A program made the position numbers and the translations under genes. The notes under the pieces were generated by a model, which worked only from the letters and a program-made list of their open reading frames with translations, made no database searches and had not been told where the DNA came from. This document shows, piece after piece, positions 53,128 through 61,776 of a stretch of DNA of 64,000 nt. Source of the stretch: Pseudokordiimonas caeni (lineage in GTDB: Bacteria; Pseudomonadota; Alphaproteobacteria; Sphingomonadales; Kordiimonadaceae); contig NZ_JAPPRR010000001.1 in the NCBI RefSeq assembly GCF_026719705.1, positions 1-64,000 of the forward strand, read 5' to 3'. Numbering within the stretch: position 1 is the stretch's first letter; every line of letters starts with the position of its first letter.

Positions 53128-55137
53128 ATGATGGACCTGCGACTGTCGCATGCAGCGCTCAAACGCCTGTTCGGTGAGCCCGTTGTGTTTATCGCCGACG
53201 CTACTGCCGCTTCCCGGCTGAAATGGATCGTCGGCAAGAAGGGGGCGGGCGCGCTGGTGATTGCTTCAGCGGGCGGCTGTCTCTATCTGCCGGGAGAGAA
53301 TGCAAAGGTAGCGACCCTGCCCTTGCCGGGCGTTCCCGGCGGACTTGTCGGGGTTGTCGGGAGCACCGGCCTGAGGTCGTTCTATGAGGCGCTGGAGGCA
53401 CGGTATCTGGCCGCCCAGACACCGGATGTGCCCCCTTTCCATGCATTGGGGCTTCCGCTTTTGGGTAATGCTGCGCTAGGCCGGTTTGTCGCAGAAGCCC
53501 TTGCCCGCAACCAGAAGCGAATGTCGGGGCGCACCGCCATGCTCGAGCGACAGCTTGTGACCGTGCGGGAGGAGGCCGAACGCGCGGCCAGCCGGATCGA
53601 AGTCGCCCGCCGCATGCTTGAAGGGGTGGGCTATGGCAGCGATTATCCGGTCATCGAAGCGGCCCCCGGTGCCCGAACACTGGGCCCCGCCGGCGATCTC
53701 GATACCACCGCTTTCAGCCAGCTCCTGCCAGTCGATCTGGCAGGTCTCACCAGGGTCGATGTCTATCTGACGGCAGCAACGGGAAAGCCCGGCGATGGCA
53801 TATTGCGGCTGCGGATCACACGGGCCGCCGATGGTACCTGCCTTGCCGAGACCCTTTTGCCGTTCAAGCATGTCGAGACCGGATGGGCGGCGCTTGCACT
53901 GGTGCCCGAACAGGTTCTTGCTTATGGCGATGCCCGGCTGGATATCGACTGGCTGACAGGGGCCCAGGGTGCGAGCGTGCCGCTGGTTTCGCTGTCGGAT
54001 GCTGTGCCGCGCAGGTTCGGCCATGACGGCCGGACGGTGGCCCTGCGCGCATGGCGCGGACTTACGGATCCCATGTTGTTCGGCAGCCGGCCATCGCACG
54101 GCTCGGTTTTCTCTTCCCATGCCCGCATGCGTCTGGGCCCGGACATTCTGGATGCGCACCGTCGCCCGGATAGCCCCAAGGGTGTAGCGCGCAATCAGGA
54201 TGCCCTTGAAATGCCGCTGCAGGGTGGCAACTGGGCATTGATCCGTTTTGCGGGTCTCGTTCATGCCGGGACGGGTTGTGTGGAGGCGCACGTGCGTGCC
54301 AAAGACGCGGGGCTCGAAGTCCTGCTGGCCAGCGTACCGCATGATGCGGACACAGACCCCGGCGAGCTTGCCGGTGAAGCCCACACGATTGGTGAGGGCG
54401 AGACGACAAGCGTATGTATTCGGCTGGACGGGCAGGAAGGCGCGGATATCCTGATCGCCGTTCGTCCGGCAGACGCGGGGACTGCGTCGCTGATGATCGA
54501 GGGGCTGACGCTGGTCAGCCAGCTTCAGGACCGGACAGCACCGGAAAATGACCGAACCGTATCACAGCGCCGTGCCATCTGGCCCGTGCGGTTCGCCGAT
54601 GTGATGGCTTCTGTCGTCATACCGGGCGGCCAGAAGGCCATGGCGTCCCTTTTCAAACGCACCGGCATTACGGTGGTCCAGTTCGTCGAGGAGGCAGGCT
54701 ATTTGCAGCTGCATCCGACACTCGAGGCGCCGTCGGCAGTGGGATTTGTCGGGCTCCTGACCGGTGAAACGCGGGAAATCAGGGCGTGGGTGTCCAACGC
54801 AAGCGAGCGCGCGCCAATATTCCGCTTTGTGATTGTAGTGGCACCAGCGGGCTTTGCGATGTCGCAGGACCGGGTCGCAAGCCTTGGTGATACCATCATG
54901 GAGAATCCAGCAGGTGAGGCCCTCCATGATGACCTGACCGGCGCCATCTGGACAAGTGCTGACTTGCCGGGAGGCGCTGCCGCCCAGCTGAGCCTCAAGG
55001 GACTGGAACAGGCAAACGGGGCCCTTGCATCGCGCGAGATACTCCTCATGACGCTGCCCGTTGAGGGAACAGTCGGTTTTGGCTGGTGTCGCTGGTACAG
55101 CCTCGATCTGATCTCCGGGGCTGCGGAAGTTTCCTGA
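53128..55137 (+). CDS. Unrecognised large protein following the T1SS genes (DUF6212-like?)
   Basis: 669 residues without signal peptide. An N-terminal alpha/beta region (MDLRLSHAALKRLFGEPVVFIADATAASRLKWIVG) is followed by a coiled-coil stretch (RMSGRTAMLERQLVTVREEAERAASRIEVA, about 132-161) and about 450 residues of beta-rich modules. It overlaps the next GT gene by one base and ends in the same style (GWCRWYSLDLIS). Proteins of this layout recur beside glycosyltransferases in alphaproteobacteria; I recall the label DUF6212 but cannot confirm it. Function unknown; glycan assembly or cell-surface association is a guess. Confidence 0.6.
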   Translation: MMDLRLSHAALKRLFGEPVVFIADATAASRLKWIVGKKGAGALVIASAGGCLYLPGENAKVATLPLPGVPGGLVGVVGSTGLRSFYEALEARYLAAQTPDVPPFHALGLPLLGNAALGRFVAEALARNQKRMSGRTAMLERQLVTVREEAERAASRIEVARRMLEGVGYGSDYPVIEAAPGARTLGPAGDLDTTAFSQLLPVDLAGLTRVDVYLTAATGKPGDGILRLRITRAADGTCLAETLLPFKHVETGWAALALVPEQVLAYGDARLDIDWLTGAQGASVPLVSLSDAVPRRFGHDGRTVALRAWRGLTDPMLFGSRPSHGSVFSSHARMRLGPDILDAHRRPDSPKGVARNQDALEMPLQGGNWALIRFAGLVHAGTGCVEAHVRAKDAGLEVLLASVPHDADTDPGELAGEAHTIGEGETTSVCIRLDGQEGADILIAVRPADAGTASLMIEGLTLVSQLQDRTAPENDRTVSQRRAIWPVRFADVMASVVIPGGQKAMASLFKRTGITVVQFVEEAGYLQLHPTLEAPSAVGFVGLLTGETREIRAWVSNASERAPIFRFVIVVAPAGFAMSQDRVASLGDTIMENPAGEALHDDLTGAIWTSADLPGGAAAQLSLKGLEQANGALASREILLMTLPVEGTVGFGWCRWYSLDLISGAAEVS

Positions 55138-57149
55138 TGGCAGGCCCGATGGCAAGACAGGCGGGCGAACGGCGGCCGGTAGGTATCGTGATCCCGGCCT
55201 ATGGTCACCCTCAATTTCTGGCGGAAGCCATCTCCAGCGCGTGCGAGCAGGATTATCCGGCACCCGTTTATGTGGTGGTGGTGGATGACCAATGCAGATT
55301 TGAAGATACGGCAAGGGTCAGCGTTGGGCTGCAGGAGGCTTATCCGGGCAAGCTCTTCTATCTGCGTCAGAAAAACACCCGCCTGCCAGGCGCGCGCAAT
55401 GCCGGAATTCGCTTTTTGCTGGCGATGGACAATGAGATCGATGCCATTTTCCTGCTGGATGCCGATAATCGGCTGATGCCGCATGCGATGCAGCGGTATC
55501 GCGACGTGCTGGGCGACGACGAGAGAATAGGCTGGGCTTATCCCGATATAGCCTTTTTCGGTCTGTCGCGCGTGGATGACGGCGTGGATATCCGCGAGAC
55601 CGCGCCCGAATACTCTGTTCTCAAGCATCTGAATGGCAATATCTCGGAAGCGGGCTCTCTGGTCCGCGCCGATCTGTTCCGCAAAGGTGTCCTGTTCGAC
55701 GAGGAAATGAAGTTTGGCCTCGAGGACTGGGATTTCTGGCTGACCGCCGTAGAGGCGGGCTATCGCGGTGTAAGGGCACGGGATTGCGGTTTCCTCTATC
55801 GCCGCCGCCCCGAAAGCATGATTGCCGATTCGCAGCGCATGACAACCGGCTGGCTGGATCGGTTGCGAGCCAAACATTCCTCTCTCCTCTCGCCCCGCGC
55901 GGTCGTCCGGCACGAGCATGAAGAGGCACCGGCCTTCGCCATCTGGCTGGTCGATAGTGATCGGGTGCATTTGACAAGCGATCCGTATGCGCCGGGCCGG
56001 GTCGTTGACCTTGCAACTTTCCGGCAGATGGCGGCGGCATGGATCGAGCGGCCGGAGGAAGTATTTTTCCCGACGCATGTTTTTGCCTTCCAGAATGCGA
56101 CGTGGGACATGGTCCGGGCTGGCAGTCGTGTTCTGCGCTACCTGTTCTGGCGGCTCCGGAACGAGGAGCACGGTTTGCGTTTCCTAAAGATCGGCCGCTC
56201 GCGATCATTTGCCCTTCTTCGCAAGAAGGAACTGATCGAAGAAGTGCATTTCGCTTGCTGGAACACCGACCATCTGGCGGCCCTAGCTGCTTCAAGCCAT
56301 CGGGCAGAAGGAAGCTCCTCCGGATCACTCGTCCCGGACGATTATGAAAGCGGCATCTGGGCCCAGACGAACATGCATCTTTTCGAGTGCCCACCCGTGG
56401 CGGATCTTCCCGCCCGGATGGACGAATTTGTGGCGACACTCCGATATGCACCGGCGCTAATCCACTCAAGAGGCCGGCGCTTTGCCGGGCCCCTTGCCAG
56501 CAAGGTTCGCGAGGATACCCGTGAAACCATGAGCCTGACGGGGATTCACTATCCTTATCCCTGCCTGCTTGACGACGGGCCGCGACACATTCTGGCTGTC
56601 AGGCCGGACGATCTTGCGTCAAGCCTCGGGGAACAGGCGCTTGGTCCGATTGTTCAGGCGATGGCCGCGCACGGCGCCTTTGTGGTTGCGGCGGAAGGGG
56701 ACACGGAGCTTGATCTGAAGCGGATCGAGGGCGCAAAATGGTTGCCTCCGATCGCGGAGATCATCCCGCAGAAATGGCAATTCTCCGATGGCGATCATGC
56801 CATCTATCTTGGTCGGCGCCTCCCCATTCGCAGTGGGACCGCCCGTGTGCTTTCGATACCCTTCCAGCAGGCGGATACCGTGATCGTGGCGGGCGGGATC
56901 GGTAGTCTGGAGGTCCTTGGCAGCACCAGGCATTATGGTGCGCGCTGTATCGTTCTGGCGGATGAACGGTTGCCAAGTTTTGCGAAGGATCCGGCCGCGG
57001 CGCTGCATGCCATTCTTGCACTTGAACACGCTGCGAACGAAATCTGGGCTGGCCAGCAATGGATTGCCGATGCGCTTGTTGCGCGGGGTGTTCCCGCCGG
57101 CAAGATTGCGGCGAGCGAAAGAGGCCTCAGCGCCTTTTATGCCGGTTGA
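55137..57149 (+). CDS. Two-domain glycosyltransferase (GT2 plus C-terminal domain)
   Basis: 670 residues from ATG 55137. The GT2 domain (about 10-260) contains PVGIVIPAYGHPQFLAEAISSACEQDYPAPVYVVVVDDQ, RQKNTRLPGARNAGIRFLLAMDNEIDAIFLLDADNRLMPHA (DxD) and FDEEMKFGLEDWDFWLTAVEAGYRG (the ED acceptor motif). Residues 300-520 are of unclear fold. Residues 520-670 (RHILAVRPDDLASSLGEQALG to the end) look like a second, GT-B-like half: SFAKDPAAALHAILALEHAANEIW at the end fits a GT4 C-terminal helix. Donor and acceptor unknown. Confidence 0.82.
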   Translation: MAGPMARQAGERRPVGIVIPAYGHPQFLAEAISSACEQDYPAPVYVVVVDDQCRFEDTARVSVGLQEAYPGKLFYLRQKNTRLPGARNAGIRFLLAMDNEIDAIFLLDADNRLMPHAMQRYRDVLGDDERIGWAYPDIAFFGLSRVDDGVDIRETAPEYSVLKHLNGNISEAGSLVRADLFRKGVLFDEEMKFGLEDWDFWLTAVEAGYRGVRARDCGFLYRRRPESMIADSQRMTTGWLDRLRAKHSSLLSPRAVVRHEHEEAPAFAIWLVDSDRVHLTSDPYAPGRVVDLATFRQMAAAWIERPEEVFFPTHVFAFQNATWDMVRAGSRVLRYLFWRLRNEEHGLRFLKIGRSRSFALLRKKELIEEVHFACWNTDHLAALAASSHRAEGSSSGSLVPDDYESGIWAQTNMHLFECPPVADLPARMDEFVATLRYAPALIHSRGRRFAGPLASKVREDTRETMSLTGIHYPYPCLLDDGPRHILAVRPDDLASSLGEQALGPIVQAMAAHGAFVVAAEGDTELDLKRIEGAKWLPPIAEIIPQKWQFSDGDHAIYLGRRLPIRSGTARVLSIPFQQADTVIVAGGIGSLEVLGSTRHYGARCIVLADERLPSFAKDPAAALHAILALEHAANEIWAGQQWIADALVARGVPAGKIAASERGLSAFYAG

Positions 57150-57164
57150 TCCTGCAGCCGTCGC

Positions 57165-57947
57165 TTAACGGCGATTATCGACCGCGCGGTTGATGATGCG
57201 GTCCGTATAGGTCTCGAACCATTCGTCATTGATCGCATTTGATAGCCGCACCATGGCACGTTCCGGCAGGTCTGCAGGAATATCGAGCCCTGCGGCTGCG
57301 GCAAGACGATGCAGGTAGCCCGGAAAGTCCCGGCAGTTGTCTTCGTAGATCAACGACAGGGGCTGGATTTCCCAATCATAGAAGAAGCGCTGCCAAAGCA
57401 GATTTTCTTCCGTGATTGAACTCACTTTTGCAGCGATCGCGTGCTCGTTGAACTGGGTCTGCACATTATAGTCGGGCTTGTAACCCTGCAGCAGGTTTCC
57501 GGCAAAGTGATCTGCTTCCGTATCGCCTGTTGCGTGGTTGACGCCCGTCTGGGTGGCCATCTCCCGAGAGATGGCCTGCCGCACCACATCGTCCCGGCGC
57601 AGCCATACCCATGTTGCGTCGCTGAACAATGACCTCACATAGGGAAAGGCCCGGCCATCTGACTCTGCGGCAGGCATCATGGTGGCAAGGCAGGCATCGA
57701 GCGTCGCCATCTGGTTTGCCATTATCTTGACGGCGAAAACGCCATTTTCACCGCTACCGCGACGGTAGACGCCTTCAAGATGTGGCGCCCAGTTCATGTC
57801 GGGTTTGAGGGACTGCCATGGCAGAAAATGTTCTTCCGGCAGCCCAAGCGTTCCGGCGTTGCGCATATCTTCGCAGATCATCGTCGAGCCACAGCGCTGC
57901 GTAGCGCACAGAACGATACTTTTCCGGGGCTTCGGGGGCATGGTCAT
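57165..57947 (-). CDS. Stf0-family sulfotransferase
   Basis: 260 residues from ATG 57947 (AAGGA upstream; an in-frame start at 58028 is longer but lacks an SD). The PAPS-binding loop SIVLCATQRCGSTMICEDMRNAG is followed by GLPEEHFLPW, FAVKIMANQM, and the conserved FSDATWVWLRRDDVVRQAISREMATQTG, then YEDNCRDF. This is the trehalose-2-sulfotransferase (Stf0) group first seen in mycobacteria; the natural acceptor here is unknown. It is convergent with the GT gene and divergent from the next sulfotransferase. Confidence 0.9.
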   Translation of the reverse strand: MTMPPKPRKSIVLCATQRCGSTMICEDMRNAGTLGLPEEHFLPWQSLKPDMNWAPHLEGVYRRGSGENGVFAVKIMANQMATLDACLATMMPAAESDGRAFPYVRSLFSDATWVWLRRDDVVRQAISREMATQTGVNHATGDTEADHFAGNLLQGYKPDYNVQTQFNEHAIAAKVSSITEENLLWQRFFYDWEIQPLSLIYEDNCRDFPGYLHRLAAAAGLDIPADLPERAMVRLSNAINDEWFETYTDRIINRAVDNRR

Positions 57948-58110
57948 GATGCGATATCCTTGGGCTTCGAAACGGCTGACACCATACTGACGGGGACCAT
58001 CCGATGCAACAACCGTGCGGTCGCGCATCGGGCTTTTCCCTATGGCCTATCGGGCTTCTTCCGGTTAATGATGGTGCCCTTGTTCCATCTGCCGCGACGA
58101 AATCATTCAA

Positions 58111-58791
58111 ATGACCGAAGACAGAAGACTCTGGCCCAGCGAGGGGTTCGTATTCATCGTCAGCTACGGACGTACTGGTTCGACCCTTCTTCAAACGGTC
58201 TTGCAGTCGATCCCGGGTTATTTCATTCGCGGGGAAAACTGGAACACCCTGTATCCCCTGTTTCGCAGCCATGTGCTGGCGAGCCACGCGCGTATCCACC
58301 AGGGCTCCAAGGAAATTCCGCCGCACGGCCCCTGGTATGGTGCAGACCAGATCGATCTCGACCGTTATGGGCTTGCGCTGGCGGACCTGTTTATCCGTGA
58401 AATCCTGCAGCCCCCGGCTGGTCAACGGGTGATCGGCTTCAAGGAAATTCGCTTCGGCCTTGCCCAAGGGGATGAGTTCAACCACTTCCTCGATTTCATC
58501 GCCCGTTTTTTCAAACCGGCACGCTTCATCTTCAATACGCGGAATCCGGAAGAAGTGGCCGTTTCCAGTTGGTGGAAGGATATCGAGCGTTCGCAAGCGT
58601 TGCAGAAGATCGCAGATGTGGAGGCGCGCTTCCGGGGCTATATTGAAAGCCATCCGGAGACATGCATGCATGTACCGTATGAATCCTTCAACGGAAATCC
58701 GGAAGGGTTACGCCCGATGTTCAATTTCCTTGGCGAGGAGTTCGATTTGTCGGTCGTCGAACGGTTGATGGAGCGCCGGCTGAAACACTAG
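58111..58791 (+). CDS. Sulfotransferase-family protein
   Basis: 226 residues. The N-terminal GFVFIVSYGRTGSTLLQTVLQSIPGYFIRGENW holds the 5'-phosphosulfate loop (GRTGST), and the conserved strand/helix ARFIFNTRNPEEVAVSSWWKD gives the 3'-phosphate-binding Arg/Ser region. The C-terminal VPYESFNGNPEGLRPMFNFLGEEFD matches the fold end. It belongs to the broad bacterial carbohydrate sulfotransferase class (Sulfotransfer_3 type). It starts 163 bp from the divergent Stf0 gene. Confidence 0.88.
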   Translation: MTEDRRLWPSEGFVFIVSYGRTGSTLLQTVLQSIPGYFIRGENWNTLYPLFRSHVLASHARIHQGSKEIPPHGPWYGADQIDLDRYGLALADLFIREILQPPAGQRVIGFKEIRFGLAQGDEFNHFLDFIARFFKPARFIFNTRNPEEVAVSSWWKDIERSQALQKIADVEARFRGYIESHPETCMHVPYESFNGNPEGLRPMFNFLGEEFDLSVVERLMERRLKH

Positions 58792-58814
58792 CACCGGCAC
58801 TGAGACGCGCCAGT

Positions 58815-61766
58815 TCAGAACATGCCGGCTGTGCTGGCACGCGCACCACGCAACATGCCCCGAAGCCTTGCCTTTGTCAGGCGTGCCTGGTGCTTGACTG
58901 CACTTTCGGGTATGCCATTTTCCTCGGCCCACGCGCGATCATGCGCGTTGAAGTTTTCAAGGACTTCGGCGAGCTGGTCTTCATCCTGCATCAATTCATA
59001 CCCGAAGAAGTGCTTGAAGAAGGCGCTTTCAATGAAATGCCGATCCTCGGTCTCTTGCGGGTCATAGTCGTGGCTGTGATAGACCACCGCCCGTGGCGCG
59101 TAAACTTTGCCATATCCTGCCTTGATGATGGCATCGGCCCAAAGTTGATCCTCACCGAATTTGGTGCGCGGATAGGGGATCTTCTCCCACACCGACCGCC
59201 TGAAACAACTGTTGTTGTCGCTGTAGAAGTGCAGCTTCTGGCGCCACGATGGATCTTCCTCGGCATAGCGGTCGGGGTTGGTATCCTTGCCGAGATAGAC
59301 AGGCAGCCGATCGAATGCATCGAAATGGCGTGTCATGTCACGCTGGGTAAAGGGCGATGCACCGGGCCATGCGAGGTGTTTGCCAAATGCCCCCGCAGCG
59401 TCTGGATAATGCTCCAGCGCCGTGACCAGATTGAAGAGCCATCGGCCCACCGGAAGTGCGTCGTGGGTGATATATGCGATGAATTCGCCACTCGTAAGCG
59501 ATGCGCCGAGGTTGCGGGTGTCCCCGTGGTTAAAGTCTTCGTTGGGGATTTGGTGAAGGCTTACAGTCGGATATTTGCGGACGATATCGATGGTGTTGTC
59601 GGTGGAACCACTATCGATCACCAGAACTTCAAACCGCCATGGCGCACGTTGATCAAGCACGCCTTTCAATATGTGCTCGAACCCGTCACCAGGATTGAAG
59701 GTCGGGATCACGACGGATGCCTTGAAGGGCTGGTGCCGGATGGCAGGGCCTGATGCCTGAACTTTCGAGACCTCCTTCAGGCCGCGTACGATCGCCTGCT
59801 CGACCGTGCGGCAGGCTGCACCCCAGGTGAACTGATTGACCCATTTCAAGGCTTCGGACGCCTGTCGTTGCCGGGCGGTCGGGTCGACTAGCAGGGCCTC
59901 CAGCGCGCTGGCAATGGCAAGAGGATGAGGTTTCGTGAACTTCACCACCGTCTCCGGGAAGATGGCGCGGGTATTGTCGCCGTCCAGTTCCACCACCGGC
60001 AAGCCACAGGCCATCATCTCTTGCGGCACCAGCGAATAATTGGTGGCCGAGAAGACGAGACCGATATCCGCATTGCGGAATATGGTCGCCAGCTGCTCAG
60101 GCGATGCAACCCCGTGATTCACGAATTGGAACGGGGCGGACTCCAGTGCGATGTCGGCACCGAAGAAATCGACCTCGAACTCGATCTCACCCTTGGCGAG
60201 CGTTTCCAACGCCAGCATGGCCAGTTCGACCGCCCGCCGGGCCGTGAAATGACGTGCATAAACGGCGATCCGCGGCACCGTATTCGGCGTCCGGTCTGTC
60301 GCCGGGGAATAGATTGACATATCTGCAGCCAGCCAGAAGGCGTCGGCTTCCCGACCGTATTTTTCCTGCATCAGCGAGGCAAGCCAGGGGCTGGCGCAGA
60401 TGCAATGCATATCCTGCCGGTAGGTTTCTTCTGCCGCGAGATAGTGCGACCCCATCGGGAAGAAGGAAGGTTCGAAGTCCTGAATGAAATAGAAGCGCTT
60501 CTTGAACCTGGTGGCAGACATGACCGGCCATACCGTCCAGCAGTCGGTTGCGATGATGGCGTCGCCGGATGCCTCCTCCAGTCCTTCCGATACAAAATGG
60601 ACATCGCCTGCAAAATGCTGGAAATGCTTGATGATATCCTGATAGGCGCTGTCCGGCGTGTTGTGCTGGCGCGGATGGTTGATCCAGACCGTGACCTTGT
60701 GGCCTGCAAACTCTAGGTGGTTGATCATGCGGAAGATGGTCATGTGGCCGCCGCCACCTGGCGCAAAGTCCGGGATAACCCAGTGAATGTTCATGCAGGC
60801 GGGGTTGAAGGTCTCATTTTCCGGCGCGAGCGGGCGAGGCGCGAATGCGACCATGTCACGCATCGGCTCCAGCCTTGGCATTTTGGCATCAGGGTCCAGA
60901 ACCGACTTCTTGCCGCGGCCAGCCTGCCGTCCGGGCCGATAGCCGCCCTCGCGGTGCTGGCCAATGGTCAGATAATGGCTGAGCGGATCGAGCCCCGACG
61001 ACACTGCTTCAGGGGTCATTGCCAGATAGCGTTGGGGATCGAACAGCCGGCCCGGTGAATGGCCCTTGGCGGCACCTTCCCGAAGATAGAATGCGAGCGG
61101 ATTCTGGCCCGCCAGCTCGTGCCCGTGGTGAGCCTTGTACCATTTCGTGTCGAAGAAACGGTTGGGAGATACGCCGGACAAAGCACCTTCACCCACATAG
61201 TGTGCAACCGGATCGGTCCAGCCGCGCACCGGGGCGGGCAAGTTTCCAAGATACCAGTCCCTGTCGATCAGGGGTGAATTGCGCAGGAATATGAAGTCGG
61301 CAATCTTCTGTTCGCTGCCTTCGCCCGAAAAAGCCTCGCCAAGGACGATGGCGCCGGCCTTTCGGCCTTTGGTCAGGTAATGGGCGAGCGGGTCTTCGTT
61401 CTTGCCGATCAGGTCGGCATTGAGCGCACGGTAGCAGCTTGCCGAAAACTCGGCGCACGGATCCTTGCTGCTGCTGCGCCAGTGTTTGGCATAATGCCGG
61501 AGTGCCCGTCCTTTGCCGGCCTTGCCATTCTTCATGTAGCGGCCGGCGTACCAGACAGGATCGAACCACGGGTTCGGCCGGAGGCCTTTTCCTTCGCCCC
61601 AGACAATATAATGCAAGACAGGATCGAGCCCGCAGCGCCGCACATCGGCATTCTCGGCGAGATACCAGTCGCGGTCGAAAAGGCCGGTCGCAAGGACCTG
61701 GCGCCGCAGGCGTGCCCGCTTGAAATATCGGCGCAGTTTCTTAAGCGGGCTGTCGGACGGATGCAT
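58815..61766 (-). CDS. Giant multi-domain glycosyltransferase (repeat region, GT4, GT2)
   Basis: 983 residues. Residues 25-280 hold about five repeats around FDRDWYLAENADVRRCGLDPVLHYIVWGEGKGLRPNPWFDPVWY, the FDxxWY...NxDV...DPxxHY...G...GxxPxxxFD repeat found at the N-terminus of several large polysaccharide glycosyltransferases. Residues 320-680 form a GT4-like domain (NIHWVIPDFAPGGGGHMTIFRMINHLEFAGHKV, ATNYSLVPQEMMACGLPVVELDGDN). Residues 690-960 are a GT2 domain (ASVVIPTFNPGDGFEHILKGVLDQRAPW, VIDSGSTDNT, DPSWRQKLHFYSDNNSCFRRSVW). A bifunctional glycan polymerase is likely; donors unknown. It is convergent with the plus-strand sulfotransferase. Confidence 0.85.
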   Translation of the reverse strand: MHPSDSPLKKLRRYFKRARLRRQVLATGLFDRDWYLAENADVRRCGLDPVLHYIVWGEGKGLRPNPWFDPVWYAGRYMKNGKAGKGRALRHYAKHWRSSSKDPCAEFSASCYRALNADLIGKNEDPLAHYLTKGRKAGAIVLGEAFSGEGSEQKIADFIFLRNSPLIDRDWYLGNLPAPVRGWTDPVAHYVGEGALSGVSPNRFFDTKWYKAHHGHELAGQNPLAFYLREGAAKGHSPGRLFDPQRYLAMTPEAVSSGLDPLSHYLTIGQHREGGYRPGRQAGRGKKSVLDPDAKMPRLEPMRDMVAFAPRPLAPENETFNPACMNIHWVIPDFAPGGGGHMTIFRMINHLEFAGHKVTVWINHPRQHNTPDSAYQDIIKHFQHFAGDVHFVSEGLEEASGDAIIATDCWTVWPVMSATRFKKRFYFIQDFEPSFFPMGSHYLAAEETYRQDMHCICASPWLASLMQEKYGREADAFWLAADMSIYSPATDRTPNTVPRIAVYARHFTARRAVELAMLALETLAKGEIEFEVDFFGADIALESAPFQFVNHGVASPEQLATIFRNADIGLVFSATNYSLVPQEMMACGLPVVELDGDNTRAIFPETVVKFTKPHPLAIASALEALLVDPTARQRQASEALKWVNQFTWGAACRTVEQAIVRGLKEVSKVQASGPAIRHQPFKASVVIPTFNPGDGFEHILKGVLDQRAPWRFEVLVIDSGSTDNTIDIVRKYPTVSLHQIPNEDFNHGDTRNLGASLTSGEFIAYITHDALPVGRWLFNLVTALEHYPDAAGAFGKHLAWPGASPFTQRDMTRHFDAFDRLPVYLGKDTNPDRYAEEDPSWRQKLHFYSDNNSCFRRSVWEKIPYPRTKFGEDQLWADAIIKAGYGKVYAPRAVVYHSHDYDPQETEDRHFIESAFFKHFFGYELMQDEDQLAEVLENFNAHDRAWAEENGIPESAVKHQARLTKARLRGMLRGARASTAGMF

Positions 61767-61776
61767 GGCTGCCTTG

